Shown: positions 1 to 12,360 of the stretch, one piece after another
Layout of the letters: each line of letters starts with the position of its first letter
Position numbering within the stretch: the stretch's first letter is position 1
NCBI GenBank assembly: GCA_009617715.1
Contig: VTFK01000217.1
Coordinates: 310,001 to 374,000 of the forward strand
From: Plectrocnemia conspersa
Lineage: Eukaryota > Arthropoda > Insecta > Trichoptera > Polycentropodidae
Direction: 5' to 3'
Length of the DNA: 64,000 bases
Translations under genes and position numbers: made by a program
Notes under the pieces: model-generated
The model's database searches: none
Seen by the model: only the letters and a program-made list of their open reading frames with translations
What the model was told of the DNA's origin: nothing

Positions 1-1670
1 GCGCGTACATAAACATAAAGCATTAAATATGAAATAAGTCCCGCAACACTACCGCGAAAAGCTCAAAAAGCTTCTGGGTGAAGAAATCGCCAGCAAAGTT
101 TCTACTGTGTGTGCTTTTTCACGAGCGTGGGAGGCACTTGTGTCAAGTTCCTCAAAGGACTTCTAGAAATGTGAACCATACATAATTGCCTTTATTTCTG
201 ACAAGCGAGGTTGACGCTAAAGTTCGCGTTCATGTCGTTATTTTTCAACATTTTAATGAGGGACATTCGAAAAGTAAAGGTACAATGATGGTAAAAAATT
301 GTGTTTCTTCCGCTTCAAAGAAACATTGTATAAGCAGTTTAAAATAATAACTTTTTGATCTCCTTTACTTCACTATAATTCTTGTTTTATTTCAAACTAC
401 TACTTAATGAAACAATTACCAAAAGTTTGAACTACTAACTGGGTGCCGAGAAATAGAGCAATCACAAGACTTATGTAGCAATAGAATCAATAAACTTGTT
501 CCCAGGCTCATTAAATGCATTAACATTCATTGTTAACATATTAAAAAAATATGAGGTGTTTTAAATATGATATAAACCATTCTAAAAATAAAATTATTAT
601 TATTCAAGAAATTTTATGTTTCACTTTAAAATTTTACTTTTCAAATAACTCGTATTATTTGTATATTAAAAAATTACACAAAAAATGAAAATTTTACTAA
701 ATAAAATAGAATGTTACCGTCAGATACTCTGAGCAATTTCAATTTGCGGCGAATTTCAATTATTCATATTTCAATATTGTTTGTTTCTTGTGAATATTTA
801 ATGGATTTACGAGAATATCAAATGAATAGCTAAAAAACGAAAGATACATTATTAACTTTCATAAGCATAATAATTTCACTGTTTTAAAAAAAGGCAAATG
901 GCGTATACTCATTGAAATGGTTAAGAAAGAAAATCAATTTTTAGATTTGAGTTTTATTAATACAAACCGTATATTTTCAGTTTATTATTACTTTTAAAAT
1001 AGATTTATTAAATTACCACAATTTAAACACAAAAACACGCAAGATTTTTGTCGCAAAGTCTGAAATATCGTTTTCCAACACTTTTGTTGTAATAAATTTT
1101 TTTGTAAATAATTAAACATTTTATGCTGTACACAATTAGGTTTTCCAAAATTATCTTACTATAGAACAATAAACAAATCCTGAACTTTTACCAAAATACT
1201 AAAAACTACTTTGTAGGGTAGGTAGAACAACCCAATCCCTATATTGCCGTTTTTTGATTTTATTGTAAATAAATAAAATTGTTTATATAAAATCACTCTT
1301 CGCGTGGCATGCGATTGTTATTGTTCTTTGTACATTTTAGAATATAAATGTTTTCTAACAAAAAAATGTATTAAGTCATTTATACCATAAATATGATTTA
1401 TCGCACGTAATTGCAATTGTCGAAAGGTTTCAGAATAATCTTATTCTAAATACTTTTTATCAAAAATCTCTCTTAAATCTAAATTTTTAGAATTTTTGCG
1501 GCTTAATGTACCTCATATCTATTTTTATACATATATATTTTATATGAACTGAAGTAGCTTTTTATTAAAGAATTCTTTATACCTAATATGTACGACCACA
1601 AAGAAATTTATGTGATGTAACAATCACTAATTTCGATCTTCCAGAGATGATAAAAATTGTAAAACGCAAA
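1..1670. other. AT-rich non-coding stretch
   Basis: No gene or full element is visible. The one item of note is a 24-base segment at 1292-1315 that recurs inverted at 34178-34201 (see separate entries). The rest is A/T homopolymer-rich sequence with no long open frame. Confidence 0.7.
1292..1315 (+). repeat. 24-bp dispersed repeat, copy 1
   Basis: This segment carries the core CTCTTCGCGTGGCATGCGAT. The reverse complement of 34178-34201 matches it at 23 of 24 positions, the difference being C versus T. It stands out as GC-rich in AT-rich surroundings. It is probably the conserved core of a longer decayed repeat; the flanks do not align convincingly by eye. Confidence 0.6.
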
Positions 1671-1745
1671 GGTTTACATGGGATTCGAGCCCAGATCTTT
1701 TAAGTATCTGGCACCGACTATTCTACTGGCATCCATTATTTTTAT
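1671..1745 (-). mobile_element. tRNA-like SINE head (decayed)
   Basis: On the minus strand, a B-box-like GGGCTCGAATCC (plus 1681-1692) lies downstream of an A-box-like segment around 1711-1733, the order and spacing of a tRNA-type pol III promoter. The text between them, with ATACTTAAAAGATCTGGG, resembles the SINE head at 45291-45340. Cloverleaf pairing is not preserved, so a functional tRNA is unlikely. Confidence 0.5.
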
Positions 1746-2218
1746 ATTTTTGTGTCGCAAAAATTGAATTACCTGATCTATATTAAAAATAAACAAAGGT
1801 TTCGATTCTTGTGGCGGCTAACATGTGTCACATAAAAAAATATAGAATTTCATTGACATTAGCGGCGAGCCAGCAAGATTAGAAATAATGCATCAATGAG
1901 AATTATGGTTAAATTTAGTTTCAAAAACCTCCACTAGAAGAGACAAGCCAGAATAAGAAGCTCAGAGTCGCAGTTGGGATGTTCTCAAAAAAAGACGTAG
2001 CAGCCAATGCGTCGCTTTTGGCTGATTGGGTCTCAAAGGCGCCAATGAAAGTAGATCAACGACAATAAAGCATCTTCAAATGAACGTAACCCCCAGATGC
2101 CGCATTGCCAGAAAAGTGTAAAAGTAAAATAATTTTTCGTACGTACTTTAAGAGTGTACCTTTAAAGTAAATAGAATATGTATTTAAGCAGACTTAAATT
2201 GCGTCTTTATCGGTACCA
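1746..2218. other. AT-rich spacer with small mixed-base island
   Basis: Bases about 1920-2110 are less AT-rich than their surroundings and contain several CpGs. No long frame or splice structure is visible. This could be an old repeat or a regulatory segment; nothing decides between them. Confidence 0.4.
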
Positions 2219-2220
2219 TA

Positions 2221-2441
2221 TAAAGGTTGTCCCAAATAATCGCAAGACTTAAATAAAAAAAACATTTTTTAGTCTTTAGATTGTTATTTTTTTATTGAAT
2301 CATAAAGTACATAGGATAGGATTATTTATGAAATATAAGATACGGCAAATAGCCTCCACTGCTTTGCTGGCACATACACAATCTTTTGTCGAAATTTTCT
2401 GCGCAAATTTAAATCTTGCGTTAATTTTGGGACACCCTATA
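2221..2441. mobile_element. Short TIR element with TA ends (mariner/IS630-like MITE)
   Basis: The left end (from 2219) reads TATAAAGGTTGTCCCAAATA. The reverse complement of the right end (to 2443) reads TATATAGGGTGTCCCAAAAT. Both then continue to a shared CGCAAGA, giving imperfect terminal inverted repeats of about 27-29 bp with TA at each outer edge. At 221 bp it has no room for a transposase and no long frame. GGGTGTCCCA-type ends with TA targets are typical of Tc1/mariner-related non-autonomous elements in insects. The superfamily is inferred from the ends only. Confidence 0.65.
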
Positions 2442-2445
2442 TAAT

Positions 2446-5119
2446 ATAAAATTTATCGATCCCGAAAGTTTTTTATATGCTATATATTATTTTTTTAAGT
2501 CATTAATGTTTTTGCATCTCCAGTTTTATTATTGTTATATTTTAAGATTTTTTACTTAAATATATAAACAAAAACGAATATTTTGTTAAACAAATAATGA
2601 GCTATTTCAGTAAAAAATTTAATTAAATATCTCTTTATAAAATTTATATTTAAAAACTTTGCTTAAAACAAATTAAATTTGAACAAAATATAACACATAC
2701 ATATTATATCATACGTACGTATATTTTTATATTATAAGTAATATTAAAAAGCACAATTAAATAGCAAAAATATTCTAATGAAAGACGGAACCTAATTGAT
2801 AAAACAATATTTGATTTTTATATTAAGTTTATGTATTTTTATGTACATGCGTATATATTGTGATATTCTAACATTTCAATTATTAATTTAATATCTACTT
2901 GATAAAATTGATATTAAAATTTTTAGTTCATCAAAAAAAAACAATGCCACCCATTGTTATCGTCAATTGAAACTTGATACGCAATGATAAGTATAATAAT
3001 ATCGACTGTCAGTTTGATATAAGACTTGATCGGACACTGGATCGAGTTTTATAACAAACGTACTTATGTTATAAATACAGTACAATTAATCTTGACTTTT
3101 AAAATTCCAATACATGTGCAATGCGATTGGAACGCTACTTGACAATATTTCAATGTCATAACTAAAACGTCATTATAGCAATTGACGTTTCTCGCTTCAA
3201 AACGGAAATAATTGAACGTCAAGCACACGTCTTTCGAAAGATATTTCATACAATATAAAACGTATGAAGAAACATCATTATGCTGCATACACGTCACTCG
3301 CAAGGGAGACACACACGACCGATAATGTGTTATTTTATACGAGCGAACTTGTCCTCGTCGGAAAGATTTACTCTTAGAAAGTCGCCTAATAGCCTCTTCT
3401 TGATGCGATTAGAAAAGGCCATAAAGATGCAAAGTGCCGGTCGAAAAATTAATCCGCTATAATGAAATCATGTAAAACGTAGATTATGACGTAATTTCTG
3501 GTAAAAAAATCCGATAATTTACTCGAATTTAGAGTGAAAGTCAAGCGAATGATGAATTAAGGACGATGTGTCGACCGCCGTGAGTGGTTTACCGTTCAAG
3601 GCTTCGAGGCTCTCGTTATATTGGTATTGGATTAACAGGTTTTACGGTTCAGATGATTTAAAATCCTAAATTCAAGATATATTTATGTCAAGGCTGTTGG
3701 GCGTTTAATTTGCAATGTAAATAAGGTTTTTTTATTATACACATCGTTACATTTTAAGAAAGGTAATACGGTGACATATTAACAAACTTGTATGTAAAAA
3801 AAAAAGGAAGTTTTTTGACAAAAAGATAAGTTAAACCTATTTATATTAAGAGTTACGATATGCCATAATGTCAAAGAAAACTTAAGTTAGTAAAATTCAT
3901 CGTTATAAATTATTTTTAATTATAAGAACTTTATACATTGATAAACTAACGAATTATATATTAGTTTAATATTTTAGATTATGTACAGTCTACTGATCAA
4001 ATTCTTTTTTCCTAGCATGTTTAATACAAAATATTTTTGGCAGGAGTGTTTTAAAATATACTTTTATGTTATTTAATTTTGTGCTGATTCACAAATTATA
4101 ATTACTATTCCAAATCCTAACAATTATTAATTTCAAGCACGTAGTTCAAACGATAAATTACAAAAATAAATAACGCATATAAGTATAAAAACACGCACCA
4201 ACCGCGTGAAACGCATGAAGTTAGTCGCGAGTGAAAAAATACTTAAAAAATGATTTTAAAGTCCGGCAAACTTGTTAAATAATTATTTTTATCTGCATTG
4301 AATATTTTCTGTAAATGATTATGTAAATTATTTTTACATGTTACAATCAATACATAATGTAATTTTATTTTAAATGACAACAATATTTTTAGTACTAAAT
4401 CTTATATTTTATAATTCATATTTTTAAACAAAGATTAGTATTTTACTAAAATAAAATGCCAAGACACATTTAGACGCGTATTTCAATTATAAATATTTGG
4501 CAACGATAAGCATTTTTTTAAATTATTTTATTATAAACCATAATTATAATAAAACCGCCTAATTTATTTTCAAGCGCACAATCTTCATAAAAATAATACT
4601 TTTAAGAAAACAGTTTAAATTTTTTAGATAAAACAATATTTGATATTATTGTTTTATAACAAGATTTATACATAAGATATACTTATATTATATATCCATA
4701 GCTTTAAGTGTAATATGACAAACTCTGCTTATGGATAAAAATGATTTAATAATTCTTTATTTTTATGTTATCAAAATCTCACATCGTAAACATTTAAATT
4801 AATCAAAAAAAAGAATCTCAAGATAATTTGACAGCTCAATTGTCACCGAAATTTGTAATACTGTAAAATATCCAAAATGTTTTTGCAGATTTTGTTTGCG
4901 AGCCTGCCAGAATATAAAGTGTACGTTGATGTACTCAATTTGAAAAATAACAAAAAAAAAGTACTAAATTCTATTTATTTCTAATGGAGTTTACCATAAC
5001 GATGTCAGTAAATTTACATTTGTTCGATGTTCTAAATATGTTTTATAGATAGATAGATTTTTGTATATGTCTATATGCCAATTGTCATACAAGCAGTTAT
5101 AATTTAGTCAAACGGCGCA
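2446..5119. other. AT-rich stretch with one weak island
   Basis: Around 3280-3640 the base mix is more balanced, with CpGs and a run such as GTCGACCGCCGTGAG. I see no exon structure in it. The rest is homopolymer-rich AT DNA with nothing recognisable. Confidence 0.5.
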
Positions 5120-5690
5120 TTTAAAAATAGCCCGATGAAGAACGATATTATTTTTAATATTACCATTCAACTTAATGCAAATCGCCGATTAAACCGCAAG
5201 CGGTCCACCTGCTCTCCTCTCTCGTACGATAACACTGCCTCGCAAACATCCTGTAGGAATCGAGGAGAGTATATAGAGCGAGAGATAGAGAGAGAGTGTA
5301 TTCACCCTCATTACGCCGGTCGATTTATCAGCCAGCGTTTATTTGACGTCCGCCGGACGACAGGTACGAAATTGCCGGCGCGACCATTAATTTGTAAATA
5401 CACCTGATCTCTTGTACTAGTCTACCTGCTGCCCGGACGGACACCTCGCTTAAATAACGGTTCGGACATACCTGCCGGCCGATAGATAGACAGATATAAG
5501 GTCGATCTCGTTTGATGTTACCAGGTTGTTACGCCGTCGTCTGTCGGACGTTAACCGTTGGCCGAGAGGGCACGCGTGTGATTCGAAACTGGGCTACTTT
5601 TGAATGCAAAGGATGCGTGCGAAGCTCAAGTGTCATCATTTCATTAGTAAAAATATCACAATATACGAATCATTTTATCATCACAGAAAC
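5120..5690. promoter_or_regulatory. CpG-rich island, candidate cis-regulatory element
   Basis: A sharp rise in GC and CpG separates this block from its surroundings. It contains GCCGGCGCGACC next to ATTAATTTGTAAAT, the latter with a homeodomain-type TAAT core, and a GAGA-rich tract at about 5274-5296 (GAGA-factor-like sites). Frames of 90 and 61 codons cross it but resemble no known protein and lack splice context. An enhancer or promoter is the simplest reading; no TSS can be fixed. Confidence 0.35.
5274..5296. repeat. GA-rich simple repeat
   Basis: Purine tract of GAGA/GATA units inside the CpG island. It could bind GAGA-type factors; that role is inference. Confidence 0.6.
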
Positions 5691-5851
5691 TGTTTAGTTA
5701 TCTATTCAATTGCTACACTTAAAGCCATTTAGTATGCTTAAGTCCTGAGTCACCTCACACATGTATATATAGCATATGTGTGGGAATGTACTGCTAAATA
5801 TCGAATGGCCCACTTTAAAGTGATGCAAAATAGAGTGCTAATGTTTATTTT

Positions 5852-5880
5852 TTTTAATGATCCAAAGAGGATCATTAAAA
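5852..5880. repeat. Perfect 12-bp hairpin
   Basis: The arms TTTTAATGATCC and GGATCATTAAAA pair perfectly across a 5-base loop (AAAGA). It is isolated in AT-rich sequence with no gene edge nearby. Function unknown. Confidence 0.75.
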
Positions 5881-7031
5881 GACATGCACAATGGGTTTGA
5901 TGTCTTACCAATATAAGTAGTCCCAAATTACCAAATTAGATCGGTGGCAATTTATAATAATAACATACACAGTATACTCTCGATTATATGGGCTAATGCT
6001 GGAAAGGAAGAGCACTGATTTTAATTTAATTTTACAGTAAAGATTATCATTTTTTTAAATTGTATATGAAAATCTGTGATTCTCGATTGCTTTTGAGAAT
6101 CCCTCAATAATTTTAGAATATTAATATGACCTTGTCTAAGGGCTATTATATCGTTATATTCGATTCCCCTTTGCTCGATCTAGTTCAGTAAAGTTTCAAC
6201 AGAGCCCAGTGTCGTCTTGTGAATAATATAATTGTTAGTATCTCACTATCACTACCTTTCTCTTATGTTTTTAATGACAATAGAAACGATGTCCGCATCA
6301 TTCAAACATTGAAAACCCCGATCATTTTAATCGCAATCAAACCACTCGTCGACGTTTTCCCGATCGACATTTTTAAAGTATTTTAAATTCAACATTAATC
6401 TGAATCACTTAAGAATCAAATATCTATATATAAATATTTATACGTAATAAAGAATCTTTCCCCATGATCGAACAAGTGTCACTAGCTATATTTTTGAACA
6501 AGATTGTGCTATTCCATGTATAGTTTCCAATGTCCACATTTTTTAATAAAGAAATCAGTCAAGCCATCATCTTCTTTAACAAGAGTTTTGGGAAGACCAC
6601 CACAGTAAAGCCGTATAATTAATAATATAAAACCTTAGTGCTTAGTCCATGGCTTAAATTAAACTTGTTACATTAGGCGGTGAAAATATGCTTTCATTTA
6701 GACGAGAAGGAGCATTATTAATTAACAATAATGCTTTTTCTAAGAAATCTCTCAATTTATGAACTCATTAAGTTTCGAATCAATATTTTAAGAACTATCT
6801 ATTCATCCATGTTTCTTTTTGGTTATAATAATCAACAGGATTTTTTATTATCTAGTTTTATTTGCTTTTTCGACCACCAAAACTCATATTTTATGAGCTA
6901 TAGATGCATTTTCGCAGCACATGGTTGTAATAGCAGACCGATATTTAATTTAAAGAGAGCGTTAACTATAATAAATAAAATTTAATCTATAAACAATTTA
7001 GCATCAGAGTATCACTAGTAATACTATTTTT
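5881..7031. other. AT-rich stretch, no element recognised
   Basis: No long frame with protein-like content. An 84-codon ATG frame at 6731-6985 looks like composition noise (rich in F, I, L, N and K). Confidence 0.5.
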
Positions 7032-7570
7032 TTTAAATTACAAGTCATTCAAAACAAAGCTATAAACGTAATATATAACACACCTGTTCATACCAATCTT
7101 AAAAAATTGCATATTAACCATAACATACCAACAATTAAAGAACACTGTAATTTTCATACCAGATAATATTATAAAAATATCTCGCGAAACCACACTAACC
7201 CACTAATCTCGTATATTGGTGACTACAAGAAAAACAACAATAAATTTAAATACAAGCTTTAGGGACTAAAGACAACATATCAATAATAAAATGTACTCTA
7301 ACTATCACTTAATTAATTGTTTTTTTTTTTATTTTATTTTATAATTTTGTTTCCTATATTTTTATTTTTTTCGCTTAAATTGTAAAAGTTTTTTTAATTT
7401 TTTCCTAAAAGTGTAACCACAAACGTTTTATCGTATATGTTTATTTTTTATTAAATTAAGCTAATAACCTATTGTAAGCATGAAAAACTGTATAATAAAC
7501 ATCCTAAGACCATTTTAATTTGGTATGTAGCTTTTGACTTGTATAATAAAGTTATAAATAATTTAAAAAA
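7032..7570 (+). pseudogene. Jockey-type LINE, 3' end of ORF2 plus 3' UTR
   Basis: One plus-strand frame from 7032 to 7262 encodes the last part of a Jockey-type ORF2. It reads LQVIQNKAINVIYNTPVHTN, then LHINHNIPTIKEHCN, then NHTNPLISYIGDY. In the family this region carries the pattern LQ.xQNK…IYNTP…IPT.xE…N.HxNPL after the reverse transcriptase. There is one in-frame TAA at 7164-7166, and the frame ends at TAG 7260-7262. The copy is 5'-truncated, as is usual for LINE insertions. An AT-rich 3' UTR follows, with AATAAA at 7545-7550 and an A-rich end near 7570. No target-site duplication was found. It is a dead copy; the clade is recognised from motif pattern only. Confidence 0.75.
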
Positions 7571-8700
7571 TCTCTGCTATATTTTTTTTCATGTAATCAG
7601 ATCAGTGGCAATTATACATAAAATGAGATGTAATAAGAAGGATAGTACAATTAATTTCAATTAACGGTTGTCTTGAAGCATTTTTCATATTGTAAAATTT
7701 CGCAAGAAAATAATTTTAAATTGTATTATTAAGAATTATAAAATTTTTTCAAAACTGTACTTCACAGAAGCACGTAAACATTTCTGTTTGTGAGGTAAAT
7801 ACTACATTTGTTTCTTACAAAAAATAAATATTTTTAGGCTAAGAGCTAATTTAGCGAACCAACAGACATGTAGTATTATTATTTTAAGATGTATTTTCAA
7901 AACAAAATCGTAATGAACGAAGGTTAAGTTGTGGGGACTGATTATTCGCAAAAAAATTACATAATCCATTGATAGCATATGATTTTAATAGCGCAAATAT
8001 TTTTTTTGTAGTATTATGCCTAATTACAGCTATTAAATTATATGCATCACTTAAAAAGGCAGTATATTTATCATGTAAATTATTTATACTGTACTACAAT
8101 AACTGTCCGTCTCTCACTATCGTGAGATACCGCAGCTAGCGGGTGTGCGAATCCGGACGCAAAGCTTTTTGGGTTTGAAATATTATTTTTGATTCGTTCT
8201 AATTTATTTGAATATAGTTTTTGTATTTATTTGGTAAAATTAAATATTTTTAATATTAAGTAGCCGTACGCTATATGGTAAAAGGCACTCTAAGCTGCAC
8301 ATTTTTACTGGTTGGGTTAGTTTTAAAACATTGATATACAATGGTTGCTCAAGCCATTACTTGAGAAAAAATAACAATTTCGACAGTACTGTGAAATTTT
8401 GGAACGTGCGCGTTCTATATACATATATGCGGTTAATCAAAGCACATTTTTGACCGTGTAAATTTGTGGACTACGTAAATTACGTAAAACATATTAGTTT
8501 CTGTAATTCTATCGATGGACAAATTAAGTCATAATTTCCGAGTCATTTGAAGAAGGGTTTACACCTTAGATAAATAATAATAAAACGAAACATTTTATAT
8601 CTTATTTAACTAATGACTGCAATTATTTTTTTCTAACATGCATATTATTTTATAGACGGTTTTATAACTTTTTACTGTTACGCCTATCTGTATGCATTAC
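7571..8700. other. AT-rich stretch
   Basis: A small mixed-base patch at about 8105-8165 contains CTCACTATCGTGAG, a short hairpin. Nothing else is recognisable. Confidence 0.5.
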
Positions 8701-9190
8701 TTAACCCTTTAGGTGCGAGGAGCGAATAAAGCTCACAGTCAAGAAAAAACGCATCTCTTAAGCGCGAGGAGCGTATATATCGGAATATTATAAAGCAGGT
8801 ATTTGTCTCAAATTTACCACATATTTTTTTACCCAATTTTTTTTAGTCAAAGATCTGTTATTCCAATGAAATCCACATGTGCAATATATGTTTGAATATA
8901 TATAATATATTATATAGTTTGCATTGAGTTTAATTTTGAAGTCGAAGAGTATTGGTGTGTCTCGAATTTCACTGTTTACAATTTTAGAATTCATAAAAAA
9001 AATAATTACCAGAAGAGAAAGAAAGATAGAGGACCCAACCAAAAGTCGAATATTGATAGGCTGGCATTTTCCGACAAAGTATGAGGACAAAGAATATTGA
9101 CGCAATTTTTAAGTGTGCAATATCGTGCCCTCATCATGCAAGAAAAAGGGGAAAGGAATTTGCAGAAGGAGGCAGACTTTTAATTTTTAA
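8701..9190 (+). pseudogene. piggyBac-like element remnant: end sequence plus transposase C-terminus
   Basis: The block opens with TTAACCCTTTAGGTGCGAGG; TTAA is the piggyBac target and CCC is the usual start of its ends. A 10-base unit GCGAGGAGCG occurs twice, at 8715-8724 and 8764-8773. In the frame of 8975 the sequence reads FTILEFIKKIITRRE, then SRILIGWHFPTKYEDKE, then a decayed cysteine stretch (VCNIVPSSCKKKGKGIC). This fits the piggyBac C-terminus: an F.LEL(V/L) helix, RL.GRHFP, then a Cys-rich zinc-binding tail. TGA at 9098-9100 and TAA at 9110-9112 break the frame. Only about 270 bases separate the end sequence from the C-terminal fragment, so the middle of the element is missing. No 3' TTAA-flanked end was found. 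Confidence 0.7.
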
Positions 9191-10960
9191 AATAGATATT
9201 ATTTGTTTTTATTTTGAAGGTAAATATAGAGGCATAAAGGAATATATATACAAATAAAAAAATCGTGATTAAAACTTCAACTTCATTTAATATTGGATAA
9301 TTAACTCATTTCGTGACTTTTTATGAAATTTAATTTTAATCATATGTTTATTTGATACATATGTAAAGTTATGCGCTAATTTTAAATATGCTATTAAATT
9401 TATTCTGACATGTGTTGTTTTTTTTATTATACACTTGCATTATACCGCATAAAGTAAATGATAACAAACCGAACATAAAAATTATACATGCTAAAAAAAA
9501 CCATAGATAAAAAGTATTAAAATAATTATTAAATATACAAGTAAAACTTAAAACAATAAAAAAATATTTATTATTTTCTTCATAATAATATTTTTTATTA
9601 CGTTTACGTGATTTGGAATACTGGTGCTTATAGTTTGATAATATTCTGAGTACACGGGCGAGAGGTAATGCCTTATATCAGCAACACTTTTGTTACAAGA
9701 TTTTACTACTCATCCATGTGGCATGTGAAAATTTAAATGTCATATATATATACTCTATTGGGTTAGAGCGTGACATATATAAAATATGCTTCTTATTATG
9801 TTTTAAAAATATTTATTTGATTATTAATAAACATTTTGCCGAATGATAGATGAGCAACAGTGCAAATAACGAAGATTATACGTAGTCGTTCATCTAATAT
9901 TAATATAAAATAAATACAAATACCAAAGGGTAAAATAAATCGTCCCGTATATTCATTTTCGCACTTGGCAACAAAAATATATCAAGTACCCGTTAAAGCT
10001 CCCATTATGTAATACTCGGAATATATTGAATATGTTTGACAGCCAGAAAAAAATCATTGTTCGTACGTACGTATTTATAATACATCTCCGATATACGCAA
10101 GCAGACGTAATAAAGACGAGCCCTCGAGCTTTAATAATATACATAGATATCTGTATACTATACGTTATGTTAAATAATAAATATAATATGAAATCATCAT
10201 ATATGTCCAAAGAAAAAAAAAATGGCACGACCTTAAAAAAGGTTCTTTCTATTGAAGAAATCCGTATTGAAGTTAACATTGATCTCCTTTCAAAAGTTAG
10301 GCTCAGAATTCGGAGACGAGGAAGGATGATACGAAATATGTACTTTCTTTATTCGCACACATAATACGAGCTTGATATTAAAAATACCTTTTTGAAAAAA
10401 AAATATCTCCTCCAAAATATAAACATCGTTTTAGGCTTATTACTTCGGCTGAAGCAAAAATACGAAAGGATCATCTAAAATAAGACTCATGTGTTGAATG
10501 CAATATATTTAATGTTAACAATGACATCAGTTCTATAAGATCGATTCTAAAATTAATATTGCAATTATTCAAGAGAATCAAATTCAAAGAGCGGAATATT
10601 TTTTTATGATTATTGCTATCATTATCAAAATAATTTTGTACTGTACTATTATATGCTGCAATATTCCATCATTCAATAGCAATAAAATCGATTTCGAATA
10701 CTATAAATGTGTTTATAGCTATGTTAATCTTTGAATTTCTGATAATTTCTATTTCACGAGAAACTGCTATTTTTTTAATGATATTTAGATGTTTGAAATT
10801 GAAAGATTCAAATTTTAAATTCTGTACGAATAATAATAATAATAATTTCAAACACATAAAACTTATTTATGTGGAGAGAACAGTGTTTTTTATAACAATA
10901 TATTTTTAATTTCCGTTATAATTTGACAGGCGTAAGTCTTGGATTCAGTCACATTTATAT
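9191..10960. other. AT-rich stretch
   Basis: Opposed frames of 108 and 112 codons overlap at 9953-10364. Both have low-complexity I/N/Y/K-rich content and look like chance. No element is recognised. Confidence 0.5.
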
Positions 10961-10983
10961 AATTAAATATATTGTTTTATATG

Positions 10984-11109
10984 TAATATAATTTAAAATC
11001 AATAGATACTTCAACAGCTGGGGTTAGTATTTTTTATAAATGAAAATTTGAGCATACTGCTACGGCTCGAACCCGCAACCTCTGAGTTACCTGTCTGCTA
11101 TACAGACCT
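10984..11109 (-). mobile_element. tRNA-derived SINE, unit A
   Basis: The minus strand reads ATAGCAGACAGG…, then GCGGGTTCGAGCC (B box, plus 11064-11074), then a TTTATAAAAAATACTAAC-type tract, CAGCTG, and an ATCTATTG tail. The same order appears on the minus strand at 27180-27325 and 46190-46345, which defines a repeat family. No intact cloverleaf is seen. It lies head-to-head with the plus-strand SINE starting about 11143. Confidence 0.6.
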
Positions 11110-11142
11110 TAAAATGATTTTTAATTTTAAACTAGCTTAATA

Positions 11143-11350
11143 AATCAATGGTATAATCAGTAATTTATACTTGAAAATACATGTATTCGAATCCTATAGA
11201 AACTTCTGTGTTTTTTTTTAATTTAAATTGGGTCTAGGAGATCAAAATAAGTAATTATTATATACTAATTATAATCTGGATCGATCTTGACAGATCAGGT
11301 TTTCCTAGATTTTCCTTATATTATGGATAGATATCATGATGAATAATTAA
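11143..11350 (+). mobile_element. tRNA-like SINE, unit B with conserved body
   Basis: The head has ATGGTATAATCAG (A-box-like) and GTATTCGAATCC (B-box-like, 11183-11194), resembling the head at 45291-45340. Downstream, 11278-11325 reads GATCGATCTTGACAGATCAG and then CCTAGATTTTCCT. The reverse complement of 27050-27115 carries the matching GATCGATCATCAGAGATTAG and CCTAGATTTTCCT. Sharing the body with a distant copy supports a SINE with a conserved internal domain rather than chance. Confidence 0.6.
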
Positions 11351-11999
11351 AATTGAGCTAAGTGGTACATATTAGGTATAAAAAATCTAATATTGTAGCT
11401 CATAGAGAATATCAAATATGTACATAACATTCAATGTATATAAATACCTTAATATGTATTTATTTGTATTTGTTGTAGTACTTATTACATATTACCTATT
11501 TATTTATTTTCCTAACTTAATTCCTAAGAAAACTAATATGTTAGGTGCTTCGCTCACCACTTGACACAGAAAAATAAATATTAGGATATTATATTATTAT
11601 TGTACACACATATATCGTGTATCTAAAAAATAATTAATTTTGTAGAATTAACTGTATTATTTTGGCAGATATATAAACTAATACGCTGATTATTAATTTG
11701 TTAAATATTAATTTGCTCTACAGATAATTTTAAGTTAAAAAAATATTTTTATATACTCATTGACAAATTACTAAGAAAGCCAGTTTAAGTTTAACATTTA
11801 ATTAATAAAATATACTTCGTATCATATCATAAAGAAGCCGAATATTTTTACTTTATTGATTGGTGTCAAAAATCGATGCTTTCCGAGAATATTTGAGATT
11901 TAAAAAATCGATAGTATCAGTCTCACCGGTTTATATTTTTATAAAAAAATCATATGATTGAGAGCCTCTGCACAAATAATTAAAATTCATCATCGATGA
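11351..11999. other. AT-rich stretch
   Basis: No gene or element recognised. Confidence 0.6.
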
Positions 12000-12360
12000 C
12001 CACGCGGTTAAACTTTAACCAGCTCGGAAATTATCACCGTCGATCGGACATACTTTACAGCAGGAAATTGACGCCAACCGTTTATTATATTAGCGGTAAA
12101 TTTCGTGCGACATAAAAAAACCAGATTACCGTTGGTCAATCAGATGATGCGTTCAAGAGAAGCTGCGACACACAACACGTGGCGTTAGAGAGAAGAATCT
12201 CTGGTGTATTGTAATAAATGCATCATCGAAAATAGTATTGCCCACACCACTACATAGTTGGCGTTGAGTGCCAACCGTGAGAGCCTAAAGGTCACAGGTG
12301 AGCAGTGAAAGTAATACCGGATACCTGAAGGTGATCGAAACAATTTTTAAAGCATCGGAG
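12000..12360. promoter_or_regulatory. CpG-containing island, candidate regulatory element
   Basis: Mixed-base sequence with CpGs (CGTCGATCGGAC) and the segment ACACCACTACATAGTTGGCG. No long frame or splice signals. The regulatory reading rests only on base composition. Confidence 0.25.

Noticed and set aside
1671..1745. A genuine tRNA gene
   Set aside because: A- and B-box-like words are present but the acceptor and anticodon stems do not pair; the same holds for the copies at 11, 27, 45 and 46 kb.
8788..9105. 105-codon minus-strand frame
   Set aside because: It lies antisense over the piggyBac remnant, whose plus-strand text is recognisable.
9953..10364. Opposed open frames of 108 and 112 codons
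   Set aside because: They overlap on opposite strands, are rich in I, N, Y and K, and match no family; composition-driven.
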